DNA of 64,000 nucleotides from Streptomyces sp. WMMB 322 (GCF_900090145.1 NZ_FMHI01000005.1:186001-250000); one strand, 5' to 3'; positions 47,794 through 58,500 are shown, counted from the first letter of the stretch. Translations and numbers: made by a program. Notes: generated from the sequence alone by a model not told the origin.

Positions 47794-48231
47794 TCACCCC
47801 AGCACCTGCGCGGCGGCCTGCACGACGGCGGCCGCGGACGCGAGCATGCCGACGGCGCTCGCGCCCGTCTCCAGCCGCTCCCGGAGCCGGGTGAGGCGGC
47901 CGGGGCCGGCACGGCCCGTACGGGTGATCTCGCCCTCGATCTCGCCCAGTTCGCCGTCGACCGCGGTGGTCTCGTCGGTGGCCGCAAGGACCCGCATGTC
48001 CGCACGCAGCGCACGCACCGCCTCCAGGAGCGCCAGCGTCGCCTCGTCCGTCTGCGGCGGTGCGGCCCGGCCGTACGACGTCGCCCGGCCGTGCGCGCCG
48101 GTGGCGACGGCTCCCCCCGACATGTTCCCGATGTGCACGGCGCCGCCACCGCCCCCGGCCGTGGGCTCCTGAACCGGCTCGGACGCCGGTTCCTGCGAGT
48201 CATCCCGCTCTTGTTCGTCGCCGGACGGCAT
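47794..48231 (-). CDS. Small soluble protein with MSGGAVATG tag and helical C-terminus (about 145 aa)
   Basis: An acidic disordered N-terminus (1-28) leads to a Gly-rich tag GAVHIGNMSGGAVATGAHGRA (about 31-50). A helical region follows with heptads: TLALLEAVRALRADMRVL, then GELGEIEGEITRTG and LTRLRERLETGASAVG. The last 20 residues are Ala/Val-rich. The tag is almost identical to the C-terminal tag of the 600-residue protein encoded immediately upstream. The organisation resembles small actinobacterial DUF5955-like proteins from memory (uncertain). The start lies in the upstream stop codon (TGATG at 48233-48229). GTG 48234 is the alternative. Confidence 0.75.
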   Translation of the reverse strand: MPSGDEQERDDSQEPASEPVQEPTAGGGGGAVHIGNMSGGAVATGAHGRATSYGRAAPPQTDEATLALLEAVRALRADMRVLAATDETTAVDGELGEIEGEITRTGRAGPGRLTRLRERLETGASAVGMLASAAAVVQAAAQVLG

Positions 48232-50033
48232 CACGCCGGGCTCCCTTCCATGTGCTGCGCCCTGCCGTGCTCGCCCGTGGCCACGGCGCCGCCGCTCATC
48301 TCCTCGATGTAGACGCCGCCGTCACGTACGTTCACGATCTGCTGCTCGAACCGGTCGGTGCGGAAGCCGCGCTGTTCCAGCGCGTCCCGCACGCCGCCGG
48401 CGATCCTGTCCTGAACTGTCTTGATGTACCGGCTGACGTCCATCTCCTGGAACAGCGACAGCTCGTTCGTGCTCGCCAGCTCCCGTACGGAGATCAAGGG
48501 AGCGTCCGGCGCCGCGTACTCCGGGGAGCTGAGCCAGACCCGGCAGACCGACAGCAGCGTGCGGACCGCGGCGATCCCCGCCGCCGCGGTGGCCACCGGT
48601 GCCGTGAGGAAAGCGAGCAGCCCCTCACGCAGCGCGCCGCCGGCGCGGCGCTCGACGATGGCGTCGACCTCCCTGAACTCCTCGGCGACCGGCCCCAGTA
48701 CGTGCGGGACGACCTCCAGCACCAGCATCCCGCCCTGTGTGTGGACGCGCACGAGCAGCGAGACGACCACCTGCTCGTGCCAGGAGCCGACCCGGACGCG
48801 CAGGAAGTGCCGTCGCGCCTCACCACCGTCGTCGGCCGCGTCGGCGAGATGCTCCTGGACGTTCTCCTCCCGGTAGACGCCGCTGTCACGGCGCACCCCG
48901 GACGGCAGATAGACGAACTCCTCGATCTCCAGGGCCCGGAGGCTGTCCCTGCTGGTGCGCGCGGTCGCCTCGCGCAGCGCCACGAGCCGGGGGGTGATCA
49001 TGTCGATGACGTGACGGCTGGAGAGGTGGTTCGCCGGCGGCAGCGGCAGGGGTTCCCGCGCGTGCGCCTGTGTCTGTCCGTCCGGCCCGGGTTCGGTGGG
49101 GTGTGCCTGCGCCTTGTGATGGGCCTGGGGCGGGACGGCGTTGGCCGGTTCGGTGGAGGGCGTCTCCTTCTTGCGCCGCAGCTCCAGCGCGAAGGACCAC
49201 GGTTTGTGCGGAACACCGGCACCGACGAACGGCCGGTTCGCGTCGTACAGCGTCGCCGGTGCGTGCTGTTCGCGGTCGATCGCGTCACCGATGCGCCGGT
49301 ACCGCTCGGAGTGGGGAAGCATGGGCTGATGTGCCGTTGCGAACGTCTCGCGGCTGAGTTGCTCCCGCAGAACGGACGTGACCCTGATCCGGTGCAGCCA
49401 GACCACGACGACCATCAGAAGCGGAAAGATGACCGGGTAAGGGTTGTCGGTGACCGCGCCGAGGGCGGTGAGCCAGTAGCCCACGGCCAGCGCCCGCGCG
49501 GCGTAGGTGACTACCGTGCCCAGCCGGCGGCGCACCGCGGACCGGAAGGACTTGCGCGGCGCCCCGGCCCCCGCGTACAGCAGCGTCTCCCGGCCCGCGA
49601 TCGCACGGCCCGCCCACAGGGCGAGGACCACGCCCGCGTAGAAGAGCACCCAGCTGGTGGGCCGCTCCGGCACCGACGAAAGCTGGTCGTCACCCAGGAA
49701 CAGGGCCATGGACAGGAGTTCGTCGAGGGAAACGTCGAAGTTCCCGCCGAACCGGTCGTCCAGCGCATCCCACGTCACCAGCACGGATACGAGGAAGAAG
49801 CCGATCCAGACGGCCAGCAGGGCGAGCGCGGTCTGCACCTCCTGCCGCCGCGCCTGCAGCGCGTGGGCGAGCACAGGACGCACGTCCACACCCAGCGACG
49901 GCGGAACGGGACGCTCGGCATGTCCGACCAGCTCGTCGATGACCCGCTGACGGAATCCGGCGTTCAGCCGCGCACCGGCGCACAGCAGACGCGTCGCCTC
50001 ACTGTGAGCATGCGTGCGCAATGAGTAACTCAT
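48231..50033 (-). CDS. Four-TM membrane protein with FVGAG-WSF motif and C-terminal MSGGAVATG tag (600 aa)
   Basis: Unknown function. TM segments at about 68-88, 126-143, 172-192 and 198-214 are followed by a large cytoplasmic part. That part contains NRPFVGAGVPHKPWSFALEL (about 266-285), a motif I remember from several actinobacterial membrane proteins. A His/Pro/Gln linker (about 288-335) follows, then a globular region with ALEIEEFVYLPSGVRRD and RVRVGSWHEQVVVSLLVRV. The C-terminus is GGVYIEEMSGGAVATGEHG plus ten residues. ATG 50033 is chosen because codon bias collapses upstream of it. It leads a three-gene operon, overlapping the next gene. Confidence 0.78.
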   Translation of the reverse strand: MSYSLRTHAHSEATRLLCAGARLNAGFRQRVIDELVGHAERPVPPSLGVDVRPVLAHALQARRQEVQTALALLAVWIGFFLVSVLVTWDALDDRFGGNFDVSLDELLSMALFLGDDQLSSVPERPTSWVLFYAGVVLALWAGRAIAGRETLLYAGAGAPRKSFRSAVRRRLGTVVTYAARALAVGYWLTALGAVTDNPYPVIFPLLMVVVVWLHRIRVTSVLREQLSRETFATAHQPMLPHSERYRRIGDAIDREQHAPATLYDANRPFVGAGVPHKPWSFALELRRKKETPSTEPANAVPPQAHHKAQAHPTEPGPDGQTQAHAREPLPLPPANHLSSRHVIDMITPRLVALREATARTSRDSLRALEIEEFVYLPSGVRRDSGVYREENVQEHLADAADDGGEARRHFLRVRVGSWHEQVVVSLLVRVHTQGGMLVLEVVPHVLGPVAEEFREVDAIVERRAGGALREGLLAFLTAPVATAAAGIAAVRTLLSVCRVWLSSPEYAAPDAPLISVRELASTNELSLFQEMDVSRYIKTVQDRIAGGVRDALEQRGFRTDRFEQQIVNVRDGGVYIEEMSGGAVATGEHGRAQHMEGSPA

Positions 50034-50425
50034 GAGTAGCCCCGATTTCCCCAAGGTCTGTTCCAGGGATTGGTCCTGAACATACCCGAGGAGCGCAGCC
50101 TCGACCACGGCGTCGAAATCCCTGTGGATAACGCTTCGGGAACGCCGGGGGCCACCCCGCCGAGTCCACATGAGCGGCAACTGCCCTCGGAAGACGGCGT
50201 GTTGGAAGTGAGGCCGGGCGGCGCGGCCCGGCCGGCACATTGCCGTGCCGCGGGAGCACCGGCCGTCCGGCCGCCCGCGCCGGCGCGCGGCGTGAGCCGA
50301 GAGGCAGCGTGAACCGAGAGGCGACGTGAACCGGAAAGACGGCGGCGGCAGCAACCGCCGCGGCAGCAACGGCGGAAGGAAACGGAGCGGGGCGGGAACG
50401 GGACGGGAAACGGGACGGGAACGGG
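50034..50425. other. Intergenic region upstream of the tag operon, with direct repeats
   Basis: No gene is visible. At about 50389-50430 an 11-12 bp unit (AACGGGACGGG) repeats three to four times. The promoter of the minus-strand tag operon should lie between 50034 and about 50150, where GC content is locally lower (around 50037-50075 and 50120-50145). Confidence 0.5.
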
Positions 50426-50475
50426 ACGGGCCCGTGCGGCACCGGGAGGTGATCTCCCTTGCCGCACGGGCCCGT
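50426..50475 (-). terminator. Very strong terminator after mdh
   Basis: A perfect 16-bp stem (50426-50441 with 50460-50475) has a loop that holds its own small hairpin GGGAG-GTGAT-CTCCC. It lies about 100 bp past the mdh stop. Confidence 0.9.
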
Positions 50476-50578
50476 TGGGTCCTCGCGCTCACGCGCTCAG
50501 CCGGGAAGTGCCTTGCTTCTTCGGCTTTCCCGCCGGCCTTTCCGGCCGCAGGGCGCGGACATCGCGGCCGAAGACGTC

Positions 50579-52107
<1,529 letters not shown>

Positions 52108-53757
52108 TCAGCGCACGGCGTCGCCGGTCCCGGCCGGGCCTTCGGCGTCGCCCGTGCCTTCCGACGCGCCCACGTCACCTGTCGTCGCGGAGTCCGCCGT
52201 GCCGGCGGGGTCGGCCGAACTCGCCGTTCCGGCCGTCTCGTCGGCGCCGGACGCTCCGGACGCGTCCACCTTCGTACAGCCCGTCGTGCCCGCGACGAGA
52301 GTGGCGCAGGCACGTGCCTCGGTCGCGGAGGTCACGGCGACCATTTCCGTGTAGGCGTCGTTCGTCGTGCCGACTTTGTCGCTCGCGGCTTCGCCACCCG
52401 CGCTGATCTTGAGGTTGTCGCCCTGCGCCGCACCGGTTATACGGCCCCACGCGGCCTTGCAGACCTTGCTGTAACGCACCTCGACCATGCTCGGACCGAC
52501 GAACGCGGAGTTGCTGCTCTTGACGTTCTGGCCGCCGCAGCCCATCTTCTCCGGATCCTTGCCCGTGCAACTCTCGCCCTGGCACTTCACGCCGGCGGGC
52601 AGGGTCCGGGGCGAGTTCGTCGCCGACGGCGACGGCGACGCGGACGGCTCGCCCGACTCTCCGGGCAGGCCGAAAACCAGCACACCGGCACCGAGAACCG
52701 CGAACACGCCCACCGCACCCCCGAGAAGCGCGGCCACGCGGCGCCCGCGCGAGGAACGGGTGCCGCCTCCGGGCCCCTCGGGGCCGCCCGGGAGGTCTGC
52801 CCCGTCCCCGTCGTCCGGCGCTCCGTAGGCCCCGCGGCCCGGGTACGCGGGCGGGCCCTGGTCCGCTCCGGGCGGTTCCGCACGCCAGGGCCCGGCCTTG
52901 CCGGAGTCGCCGCCGGGCGCGCCGGAGCCGGGGCGCTCACCGGGGGTGCCCCATGACGCCACGTCGACCCGCTGCGAGGGCACCCCGGCCGTCCCCGCAC
53001 CCCGGCCTGCGTGGCTCCCCCCGCCGTGGCTTTCGCCGTGCCCCTGGCGCCGGCCGCCCCGGCCGGGAAGCGGACGGGGGCGCAGCACGGCCGTCTCGTC
53101 GTCCATGGGCGGCCGGTTCACGCCAGGAGCGTCGGGAGCGGCCGTGGAACCTTCACGGGCTCCCGGGATCGCGGAGGCGGACGGCGGAGCGAAGAAGTCC
53201 CAGGACCTCTGATGCGAACTCTCGGCGGGGACAACGGAGTTCTCCCCCGTCTTCTCCTTCCACTCCTCTTCCTTGGGCGCGGTTCCGGGGGCGGCGCTCC
53301 CCTCGTCCCGCCCCCCGTTCCGCTCCTTGCCCCGGTTCTTGTCCCGGTTCTTGTCCTTCTCCCGGGCCTTGTCCTTGTTGCGGCCCCACTTGCGGCCCTT
53401 GGCGGGCTCGTCGTCCCAGAACTCGCCGAGGGCCTCGCGGGCCTGCGCGACGCGGATCGCCTCCATGGTCACGTCGTGACGCATCTCGTCGCGGCTCCAG
53501 GCCCGTTCGGCCAGTTCCCACATCGTCTCGAGGTGACGGATGTCGGTGCCCGTGACATCGCCGAGCGCGTGCGTGGCACCGCGGGGAGGCAGCAGCCGTC
53601 CGCCCAAGTACCTCTCCCAGGAGGACTTGCTGTAGCCGGTGCGGTCGGCGATGGTCGCGACGCTCATTCCGCTTCTGTCCACGAGCCGTCGCAGCTGGCT
53701 GGTGAACTCCCGGATCTGTGGGTCCAGTTCCTCCGGTAGCGGCCTCCACCGAGGCAT
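52108..53757 (-). CDS. Membrane-anchored XRE-type protein with DUF2690 domain (549 aa)
   Basis: An N-terminal helix-turn-helix (about 15-60, LRRLVDRSGMSVATIADRTG then YSKSSWERYLGGR) is followed by a Lys/Arg/Asp/Asn-rich repeat (KDKNRDKNRGKERN) and a 200-residue disordered linker. One TM lies at about 367-388. The extracytoplasmic DUF2690 domain is clear: CQGESCTGKDPEKMGCGGQ, VGPSMVEVRYSKVC and AAWGRITGAAQGD, with five or six Cys. The tail is an Ala/Gly/Thr/Asp repeat. The architecture suggests a one-protein sensor linking envelope state to DNA, but no target is known. ATG 53757 follows GGAGGAA. Confidence 0.87.
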   Translation of the reverse strand: MPRWRPLPEELDPQIREFTSQLRRLVDRSGMSVATIADRTGYSKSSWERYLGGRLLPPRGATHALGDVTGTDIRHLETMWELAERAWSRDEMRHDVTMEAIRVAQAREALGEFWDDEPAKGRKWGRNKDKAREKDKNRDKNRGKERNGGRDEGSAAPGTAPKEEEWKEKTGENSVVPAESSHQRSWDFFAPPSASAIPGAREGSTAAPDAPGVNRPPMDDETAVLRPRPLPGRGGRRQGHGESHGGGSHAGRGAGTAGVPSQRVDVASWGTPGERPGSGAPGGDSGKAGPWRAEPPGADQGPPAYPGRGAYGAPDDGDGADLPGGPEGPGGGTRSSRGRRVAALLGGAVGVFAVLGAGVLVFGLPGESGEPSASPSPSATNSPRTLPAGVKCQGESCTGKDPEKMGCGGQNVKSSNSAFVGPSMVEVRYSKVCKAAWGRITGAAQGDNLKISAGGEAASDKVGTTNDAYTEMVAVTSATEARACATLVAGTTGCTKVDASGASGADETAGTASSADPAGTADSATTGDVGASEGTGDAEGPAGTGDAVR

Positions 53758-54085
53758 TTCCTCCCCCTCGTCCCCCGAACATACCGAGTTCCTTCACGTG
53801 TTCCCCCAGTCTGCCACCCGGCCCCGTGAGTGCCACCGCATCGTCGTCGGCTTCCGCATCACTTCATGCGCCGCGGCGGGGCGGCGGACGCAGGGGGGCG
53901 GCGGCTCCGGAAGCGGTGTCACGCCACCGCAAGAGGCGGCAGGGACAGTGAGGCCGTCCGGCGACGGGCCCTGACGGGGCCGCAACACCGCCGCAACACC
54001 CGGGGGCACACGGCCGTTCGGTATTCCCGCTCCATGGATGCGGCAGGCAAGCGGCCTCGGCACGGGCGCGCAGAGGGGTCCGCCG
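53758..54085. other. Intergenic region upstream of the XRE/DUF2690 gene
   Basis: No gene is evident. A direct repeat GCCGCAACAC occurs twice near 53979-53998, and GC-rich hairpins such as GGGCCCTGACGGGGCC lie around 53965. Promoter elements cannot be placed with confidence. Confidence 0.4.
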
Positions 54086-54748
54086 TCAGCTGTCCCCCGG
54101 ACGTACGAGTCCGCTCTCGTAGGCGAGGACCACGAGTTGGGAACGGTCGCGGGCGTCGAGCTTGGTCAGCAGCCTGCTGACGTAGGTGCGCGCGGTGTCC
54201 GGGCTGAGGTGCAGGACGGCACCGATCTCCGCGTTGGACCGTCCCGCGCCGACCTGTGCGAGGACGTCCCGTTCGCGTTCGGTGAGCCCGGCGAGCCGGG
54301 CCGGATCCGCCACCGGGGACCGGGCCGCCGCGGCGAGCACCCGCCTGGTGACGGCGGGGGACAGCAGCGCGTCCCCGCCCGCGACGATGCGGACGGCCTC
54401 ACGCAGGGCGTCCGGTGCGGTGTCCTTGAGGAGGAAGCCGGCGGCGCCGGCGCGGATGGCCTCGAAGAGGTACTCGTCGTCGTCGAAGGTCGTCAGCATG
54501 ACCACGCGGACGTCGCGCAGTCGGGGATCGGCCAGGATCCGCCGCGTCGCCTCGAGCCCGTCGGTGCCGGGCATGCGCACGTCCATCAGGACGATGTCGG
54601 GCCGCTCCGCACGCACGACGTCCAGCCCGGCCGATCCGTCACCGGCCTCGCCGACGACGGTGATGTCCGGGGCGCGTTCGAGCAGGGCGCCGAGCCCGGC
54701 GCGCACGAGGTGCTGGTCGTCGACCAGGACGACCCTGACCGGGTTCAT
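54086..54748 (-). CDS. NarL/LuxR-family response regulator (220 aa)
   Basis: Receiver domain 1-120 with the acidic pair in VLVDDQHLVRAGL and phosphorylation site Asp56 in IVLMDVRMPGTDG. The LuxR helix-turn-helix is at about 150-210 (LTERERDVLAQVGAG, SNAEIGAVLHLS). The start overlaps the kinase stop (ATGA), so it is co-translated with its cognate kinase. The likely target is the divergent pair of membrane protein genes. Confidence 0.93.
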   Translation of the reverse strand: MNPVRVVLVDDQHLVRAGLGALLERAPDITVVGEAGDGSAGLDVVRAERPDIVLMDVRMPGTDGLEATRRILADPRLRDVRVVMLTTFDDDEYLFEAIRAGAAGFLLKDTAPDALREAVRIVAGGDALLSPAVTRRVLAAAARSPVADPARLAGLTERERDVLAQVGAGRSNAEIGAVLHLSPDTARTYVSRLLTKLDARDRSQLVVLAYESGLVRPGDS

Positions 54749-55926
54749 GCCTCACCCCGGGGCAGCGGCAGGCAGGCGTGGACCCGGAAACCACCGGACC
54801 CGGCGCCGCCGGACCCGGCGCCGCCCGGCCCGGCGTTGCCGGACTCGACGGTGCCGCCGAGCAGAGCGACCCGCTCGGACATGCCCCGCAGGCCCTGCCC
54901 TTCGTCGCGTGCACGGGCGTCGCGGGAGATCCCCCGGCCGTCGTCGACGACCTCCAGGGACAGCCGCGCGGGCGTGATCCGGACGGTGACCGTGACCCGG
55001 GTGGCCCGCGCGTGCCGAAGGACGTTGGTCAGCGCCTCCTGCACGACCCGGTAGGCGGTCGTGCCCACCACCGCCGGCAGTCCGCCGCTCTCACCGGTGA
55101 CCAGCAGGTCGACCGGCAGGCCGCCGGCCCGGACGCCGTCCACGAGCTCGGGCAGCCGGTCGAAGCCGGGGGCCGGTTCACGCGTTCCGGAGTCGCTGCG
55201 CAGGGTTCCCAGCGTGGCCCGCAGCTCGGCCATCGCACTGCCGCCCGCCGAGTGGATCGCGGCCAGCGCGGCCTTGGCGGACTCGGGCCGGTCGTCGGCG
55301 AGCGCCTCCTCGCCCACCGCGGACTGGAGCGTGATCACCGACATCGTGTGCCCGAGGGTGTCGTGCACCTCCCGGGCGATGCGGAGCCGTTCGGCCTCGA
55401 CCTGGCGGGCTGCCTCCCGGTGCCGGTCCTCGACGGCCGCGGTGGCCTGCCGGGCCATTTCCGCCCGGAGCGACCGCCTGTTGCGGACGGTGTCGCCCAG
55501 CGCGACGACCGCGACCATCAGCACCGCCTCGGAGCCGAGTTCGAGGCCCACGACGACCGAGGGGTCGTCGCCCTCGATCAGCCGCGCGGGGATCGAGACC
55601 GCGAGCAGGCTCCCGCCGACGACGGCAGCCGGCCCCACACGGCCCCGCTCCGCGGACACGTACAGCACTGCCGCGATCGGAGCGGCCAGGCCCACCGGCG
55701 GCAGGTCCGCCACGTAGTAGCCGAGGATGCCGGCCGCGGTGACGAGCAGCACGGGAACGGGCCACCGCCGGCAGCAGAGGATCAGCACGCCGAGCCCGAG
55801 CGCGAAGCCGTAGGCGAGCGCCGCCCGTGCGGGTGCGGCGTGGCTGGTCGCGGCGGCCGCCGCGACCAGGCAGAAGGTGGCGGCGGCGAGGATCGCGTCC
55901 GTTCGCGTGGGTCGGATTGCCGGCAC
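54745..55926 (-). CDS. Sensor histidine kinase, HisKA_3 type (393 aa)
   Basis: N-terminal membrane module with about five hydrophobic helices (10-145). The dimerisation/phosphoacceptor helix has His188 in LRIAREVHDTLGH, and the HATPase_c N-box is in VVQEALTNVLRHA with the G-box VVDDGRG. A Gly-rich loop near the C-terminus contains GPGGAGSGGAGSGG. GTG 55926 is the likely start, but no ribosome site is visible. No sensory domain is seen outside the membrane, so it may sense membrane state, as in LiaS/DesK-like kinases. Confidence 0.9.
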   Translation of the reverse strand: MPAIRPTRTDAILAAATFCLVAAAAATSHAAPARAALAYGFALGLGVLILCCRRWPVPVLLVTAAGILGYYVADLPPVGLAAPIAAVLYVSAERGRVGPAAVVGGSLLAVSIPARLIEGDDPSVVVGLELGSEAVLMVAVVALGDTVRNRRSLRAEMARQATAAVEDRHREAARQVEAERLRIAREVHDTLGHTMSVITLQSAVGEEALADDRPESAKAALAAIHSAGGSAMAELRATLGTLRSDSGTREPAPGFDRLPELVDGVRAGGLPVDLLVTGESGGLPAVVGTTAYRVVQEALTNVLRHARATRVTVTVRITPARLSLEVVDDGRGISRDARARDEGQGLRGMSERVALLGGTVESGNAGPGGAGSGGAGSGGFRVHACLPLPRGEA

Positions 55927-56121
55927 CCGGCCAGCGTAGACCGGCCCCGGCCCGGGCCGCTGTCGCCGCAGGGCGTCTTCTCCGGGGCTTCCCGTACGTC
56001 GAGAAGCGACCCCGGTTCGCGCTGCCACGCGGCAGACCCCGCACTCCCGCGAACCTAGCGTCGAAGCCGAACTGACGGAGCGCGTCCCGCGCGGCGCGAC
56101 GAACGACAGGAGGCCTGCGAG

Positions 56122-56736
56122 GTGTCCCGTACAAGACTGACCTGGATCGTGCTGACCGCACTCGTGTGGGGAGCGATCCTCTCCTTCGGCGGTGTCGCCG
56201 CCGAGACCGTGATGCTGTATCCGAACATCTTCGGTGACCCGCCGGAATCGCTGGACAGGGCCCGCGAGTTCATGGTGCGCGGGGGCCCGAGCGACTACTT
56301 CCCCCCGCTCGGCGCCGCGGTGGCGCTCAGCAGCGTCGCCGCCACCGTGCTCACCTGGGGGGACCGGCGGCTGCGCTGGTGGGTCGCGGCGGCGGCCTGC
56401 ACCTTCCTCGCCTGCGAATTCCTCTTCTCCGCGGTGTTCTTCTGGCCGCGCAACGAGATCATGTTCGTCGACCCGGCAGGCACCCACTCCGCGGAGTATC
56501 TGCGCCAGGTCGCCGGGGAGTTCGTCGCCGGGCACCGGGTGCGGCTCGCCGGTGGTGCGGTGACCTCCGTGCTGGCGTTCACCGCGTTCGTGCGGTTCGT
56601 CCGCGGGACCGGGCGTCCGGCCGGCGGAGTTGCGGCCGGCGCGGGATCGGCCCGCGCGGGGGCGGACGGTGCGGCGGAGGGAAGTACGGCAGAGTCCGGT
56701 ACGGCGGAGACCGGTGCGGCGGAGGCCGTGCGATGA
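56122..56736 (+). CDS. Membrane protein of unknown function (204 aa)
   Basis: GTG 56122 follows CAGGAGG. Four TM segments (about 7-28, 55-75, 85-103, 133-152) with a conserved-looking extracellular region ETVMLYPNIFGDPPESL, reminiscent of DUF1772-like proteins (uncertain). The last 40 residues are a low-complexity Ala/Gly/Glu tail. It overlaps the next gene by ATGA. It is divergent from the two-component operon, so it may be its target. Confidence 0.7.
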   Translation: MSRTRLTWIVLTALVWGAILSFGGVAAETVMLYPNIFGDPPESLDRAREFMVRGGPSDYFPPLGAAVALSSVAATVLTWGDRRLRWWVAAAACTFLACEFLFSAVFFWPRNEIMFVDPAGTHSAEYLRQVAGEFVAGHRVRLAGGAVTSVLAFTAFVRFVRGTGRPAGGVAAGAGSARAGADGAAEGSTAESGTAETGAAEAVR

Positions 56737-57179
56737 GCCGGGCGACCCGCGAACTCGGCTTCTCCTGGCCGGCCCTGGCCGCGCCCCGCGTGGTGCTGCA
56801 CGATCTCGGCGTCATCGAGGAAGGCACCTTCGTCAACGGGCTGTTCGTGTTCGTGCCGCCGCTGTGCTGGATCGCCGCCGTACTGTGGCGGCGCCCGCCG
56901 CGCCCGTTCCTGACGACGGTGGTCGTCGGCGCGTTCTACGCGGTGTTCCTGACGGCCGGCCACCAACTGCTGTGGGAGGAGAGCTTCGGGGCAACGGCTC
57001 CGGCGCTCGGCGGCAATCTCGCCGGCCTCGCCCCCGCGGCGCAGGAGGGAATCCTGCGCACGGCCGCGGCCGTCTCCGGCATCGTCACCGGCACGGCCGT
57101 GGGCGCGGTCACCGGTGCCGTGGCCGCGCTGCTGTGCCGGCTGGTGCCGGACCGTGAGTCTGTGGGTGGTCCCCGCTGA
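56733..57179 (+). CDS. Membrane protein of unknown function (148 aa)
   Basis: ATG 56733 overlaps the preceding gene by 4 bp. Two strong hydrophobic helices (about 37-75, two passes) and a C-terminal Gly/Ala/Val-rich helix (about 110-138) are visible. No motif is recognised. Together with the 204-residue protein it may form a membrane complex controlled by the adjacent kinase/regulator. Confidence 0.65.
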   Translation: MSRATRELGFSWPALAAPRVVLHDLGVIEEGTFVNGLFVFVPPLCWIAAVLWRRPPRPFLTTVVVGAFYAVFLTAGHQLLWEESFGATAPALGGNLAGLAPAAQEGILRTAAAVSGIVTGTAVGAVTGAVAALLCRLVPDRESVGGPR

Positions 57180-57208
57180 AGGGCGGGGACTTCCGCCCCG
57201 CGGGGACC
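57168..57208. terminator. Bidirectional terminator between membrane gene and DUF3017 gene
   Basis: GGTCCCCGC (57168-57176) pairs with GCGGGGACC (57200-57208), enclosing an alternative GGGCGG/CCGCCC hairpin. It starts within the last codons of the plus-strand gene. Confidence 0.7.
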
Positions 57209-57229
57209 TCTACGGCAGCCTCGGCGCCG

Positions 57230-57646
57230 TCACCCGCCGTCCCTTCCGACCAGGAAGTGGAGGATCTCCTCCAGCACCGGGACGTCCAGCCACGGCTTGG
57301 GCTGCGCCATCATCGCCAGCAGGGTGATCGACAGGCCGAGCACGCCGTACGTGACGACGTCGGTGTAGGGGGACCGCACGGCGAGCATCCCCACGGACGG
57401 CAGCAGCCACCGCATCACCGCGCCGGCGATCAGCGACAGACCGATGATCAGCGTCCCCGCGCGGAACTCCCCGACCGTCACCAGCAGCCCGGTCAGCACT
57501 CCGCAGCAGACCGCGAGCAGCGGCCACTGCCGGTACGGCGCCGCATGGCCGGCACCCATCGCGCGCTGCCCGCCCTCCGGCCGGGCCGTGTCACGCGTAA
57601 CCGCCGGGAAGCGGCGCGAGGAACCTCCCACCTTCATCTCCGTCAC
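57230..57646 (-). CDS. DUF3017 membrane protein (138 aa)
   Basis: Three TM helices (about 40-60, 63-80, 92-112) ending with [17 protein letters not shown]. It matches the DUF3017 protein found after folD in streptomycetes (from memory). The GTG at 57646 overlaps the folD stop (GTGA), so the two are co-translated. Function unknown. Confidence 0.82.
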   Translation of the reverse strand: MTEMKVGGSSRRFPAVTRDTARPEGGQRAMGAGHAAPYRQWPLLAVCCGVLTGLLVTVGEFRAGTLIIGLSLIAGAVMRWLLPSVGMLAVRSPYTDVVTYGVLGLSITLLAMMAQPKPWLDVPVLEEILHFLVGRDGG

Positions 57647-58500
57647 TCCCCCGCGGCGCGCTCTGCGGCCTCGACGACGTTGACGAGGAGCTGCGCGCGG
57701 GTCATCGGACCCACGCCGCCGGGGTTCGGCGAGATCCATCCCGCGACCTCGGTGACGCCCGGGTGCACGTCCCCGACGATCTTGCCGTTCTCGTCGCGGC
57801 TCACGCCCACGTCCAGGACCGCCGCGCCCGGCCGTACGTCCTCGGGTTTGATCAGGTGCGGCACGCCTGCCGCCGCCACGATCACATCGGCCTGCCTCAG
57901 CAGCGCCGGCAGGTCGCGCGTGCCGGTGTGGCACTGCGTCACCGTGGCGTTCTCGCTGCGCCGCGTCAGCAGCAGCGGAATGGAACGGCCGACCGTGATG
58001 CCACGCCCGACGACGACCACGTGCGCTCCGTCGAGTTCGACGTCGTGCTCGCGCAGCAGCTCGATGATGCCCCGCGGGGTGCAGGGCAGCGGACCGGGCT
58101 CGTTGAGCACGAGACGGCCGAGGCTGGTGGGGTGGAGTCCGTCGGCGTCCTTGTCGGGGTCCATCATCCCGAGTACGCGGTTGGTGTCGATGCCCTTGGG
58201 CAGCGGCAGCTGGACGATGTAACCGGTGCAGGCCGGGTCCTCGTTCAGCTCCCGGACGACCGCCTCGATCTCGTCCTGCGTGGCGGTGGCGGGCAGTTCA
58301 CGCCGGATCGAGCGGACGCCGATCTGTTCGCTGTCGCGGTGCTTGCCCGCGACGTACTTCTGGCTGCCGACGTCGTCGCCGACGAGCAGGGTGCCGAGGC
58401 CGGGTGTCACACCTCGTGCCCGAAGGGCGTCGACGCGCTCCTTCAGTCCGGACTTGATCGCTGCCGCCGTGGCCTTGCCATCGAGAATCTGGGCCGTCAT
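57643..58500 (-). CDS. folD: Bifunctional methylene-THF dehydrogenase/cyclohydrolase FolD (285 aa)
   Basis: Interconverts 5,10-methylene-THF and 10-formyl-THF, supplying formyl groups to purine synthesis (purN and purH are about 1-5 kb away). The catalytic Lys53 is in [16 protein letters not shown]. The NADP-binding [14 protein letters not shown] and the C-terminal [16 protein letters not shown] are conserved, and QLPLPKGID forms the substrate pocket. ATG 58500 ([16 protein letters not shown]) is the family start. Confidence 0.97.
   Translation of the reverse strand: MTAQILDGKATAAAIKSGLKERVDALRARGVTPGLGTLLVGDDVGSQKYVAGKHRDSEQIGVRSIRRELPATATQDEIEAVVRELNEDPACTGYIVQLPLPKGIDTNRVLGMMDPDKDADGLHPTSLGRLVLNEPGPLPCTPRGIIELLREHDVELDGAHVVVVGRGITVGRSIPLLLTRRSENATVTQCHTGTRDLPALLRQADVIVAAAGVPHLIKPEDVRPGAAVLDVGVSRDENGKIVGDVHPGVTEVAGWISPNPGGVGPMTRAQLLVNVVEAAERAAGE

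Noticed and set aside
48060..50024. 654-residue plus-strand open frame opposite the tag operon
   Set aside because: The minus-strand genes have TM segments, coupled starts and the shared tag. The plus-strand product is Arg/Asp/Gln-rich without domains.
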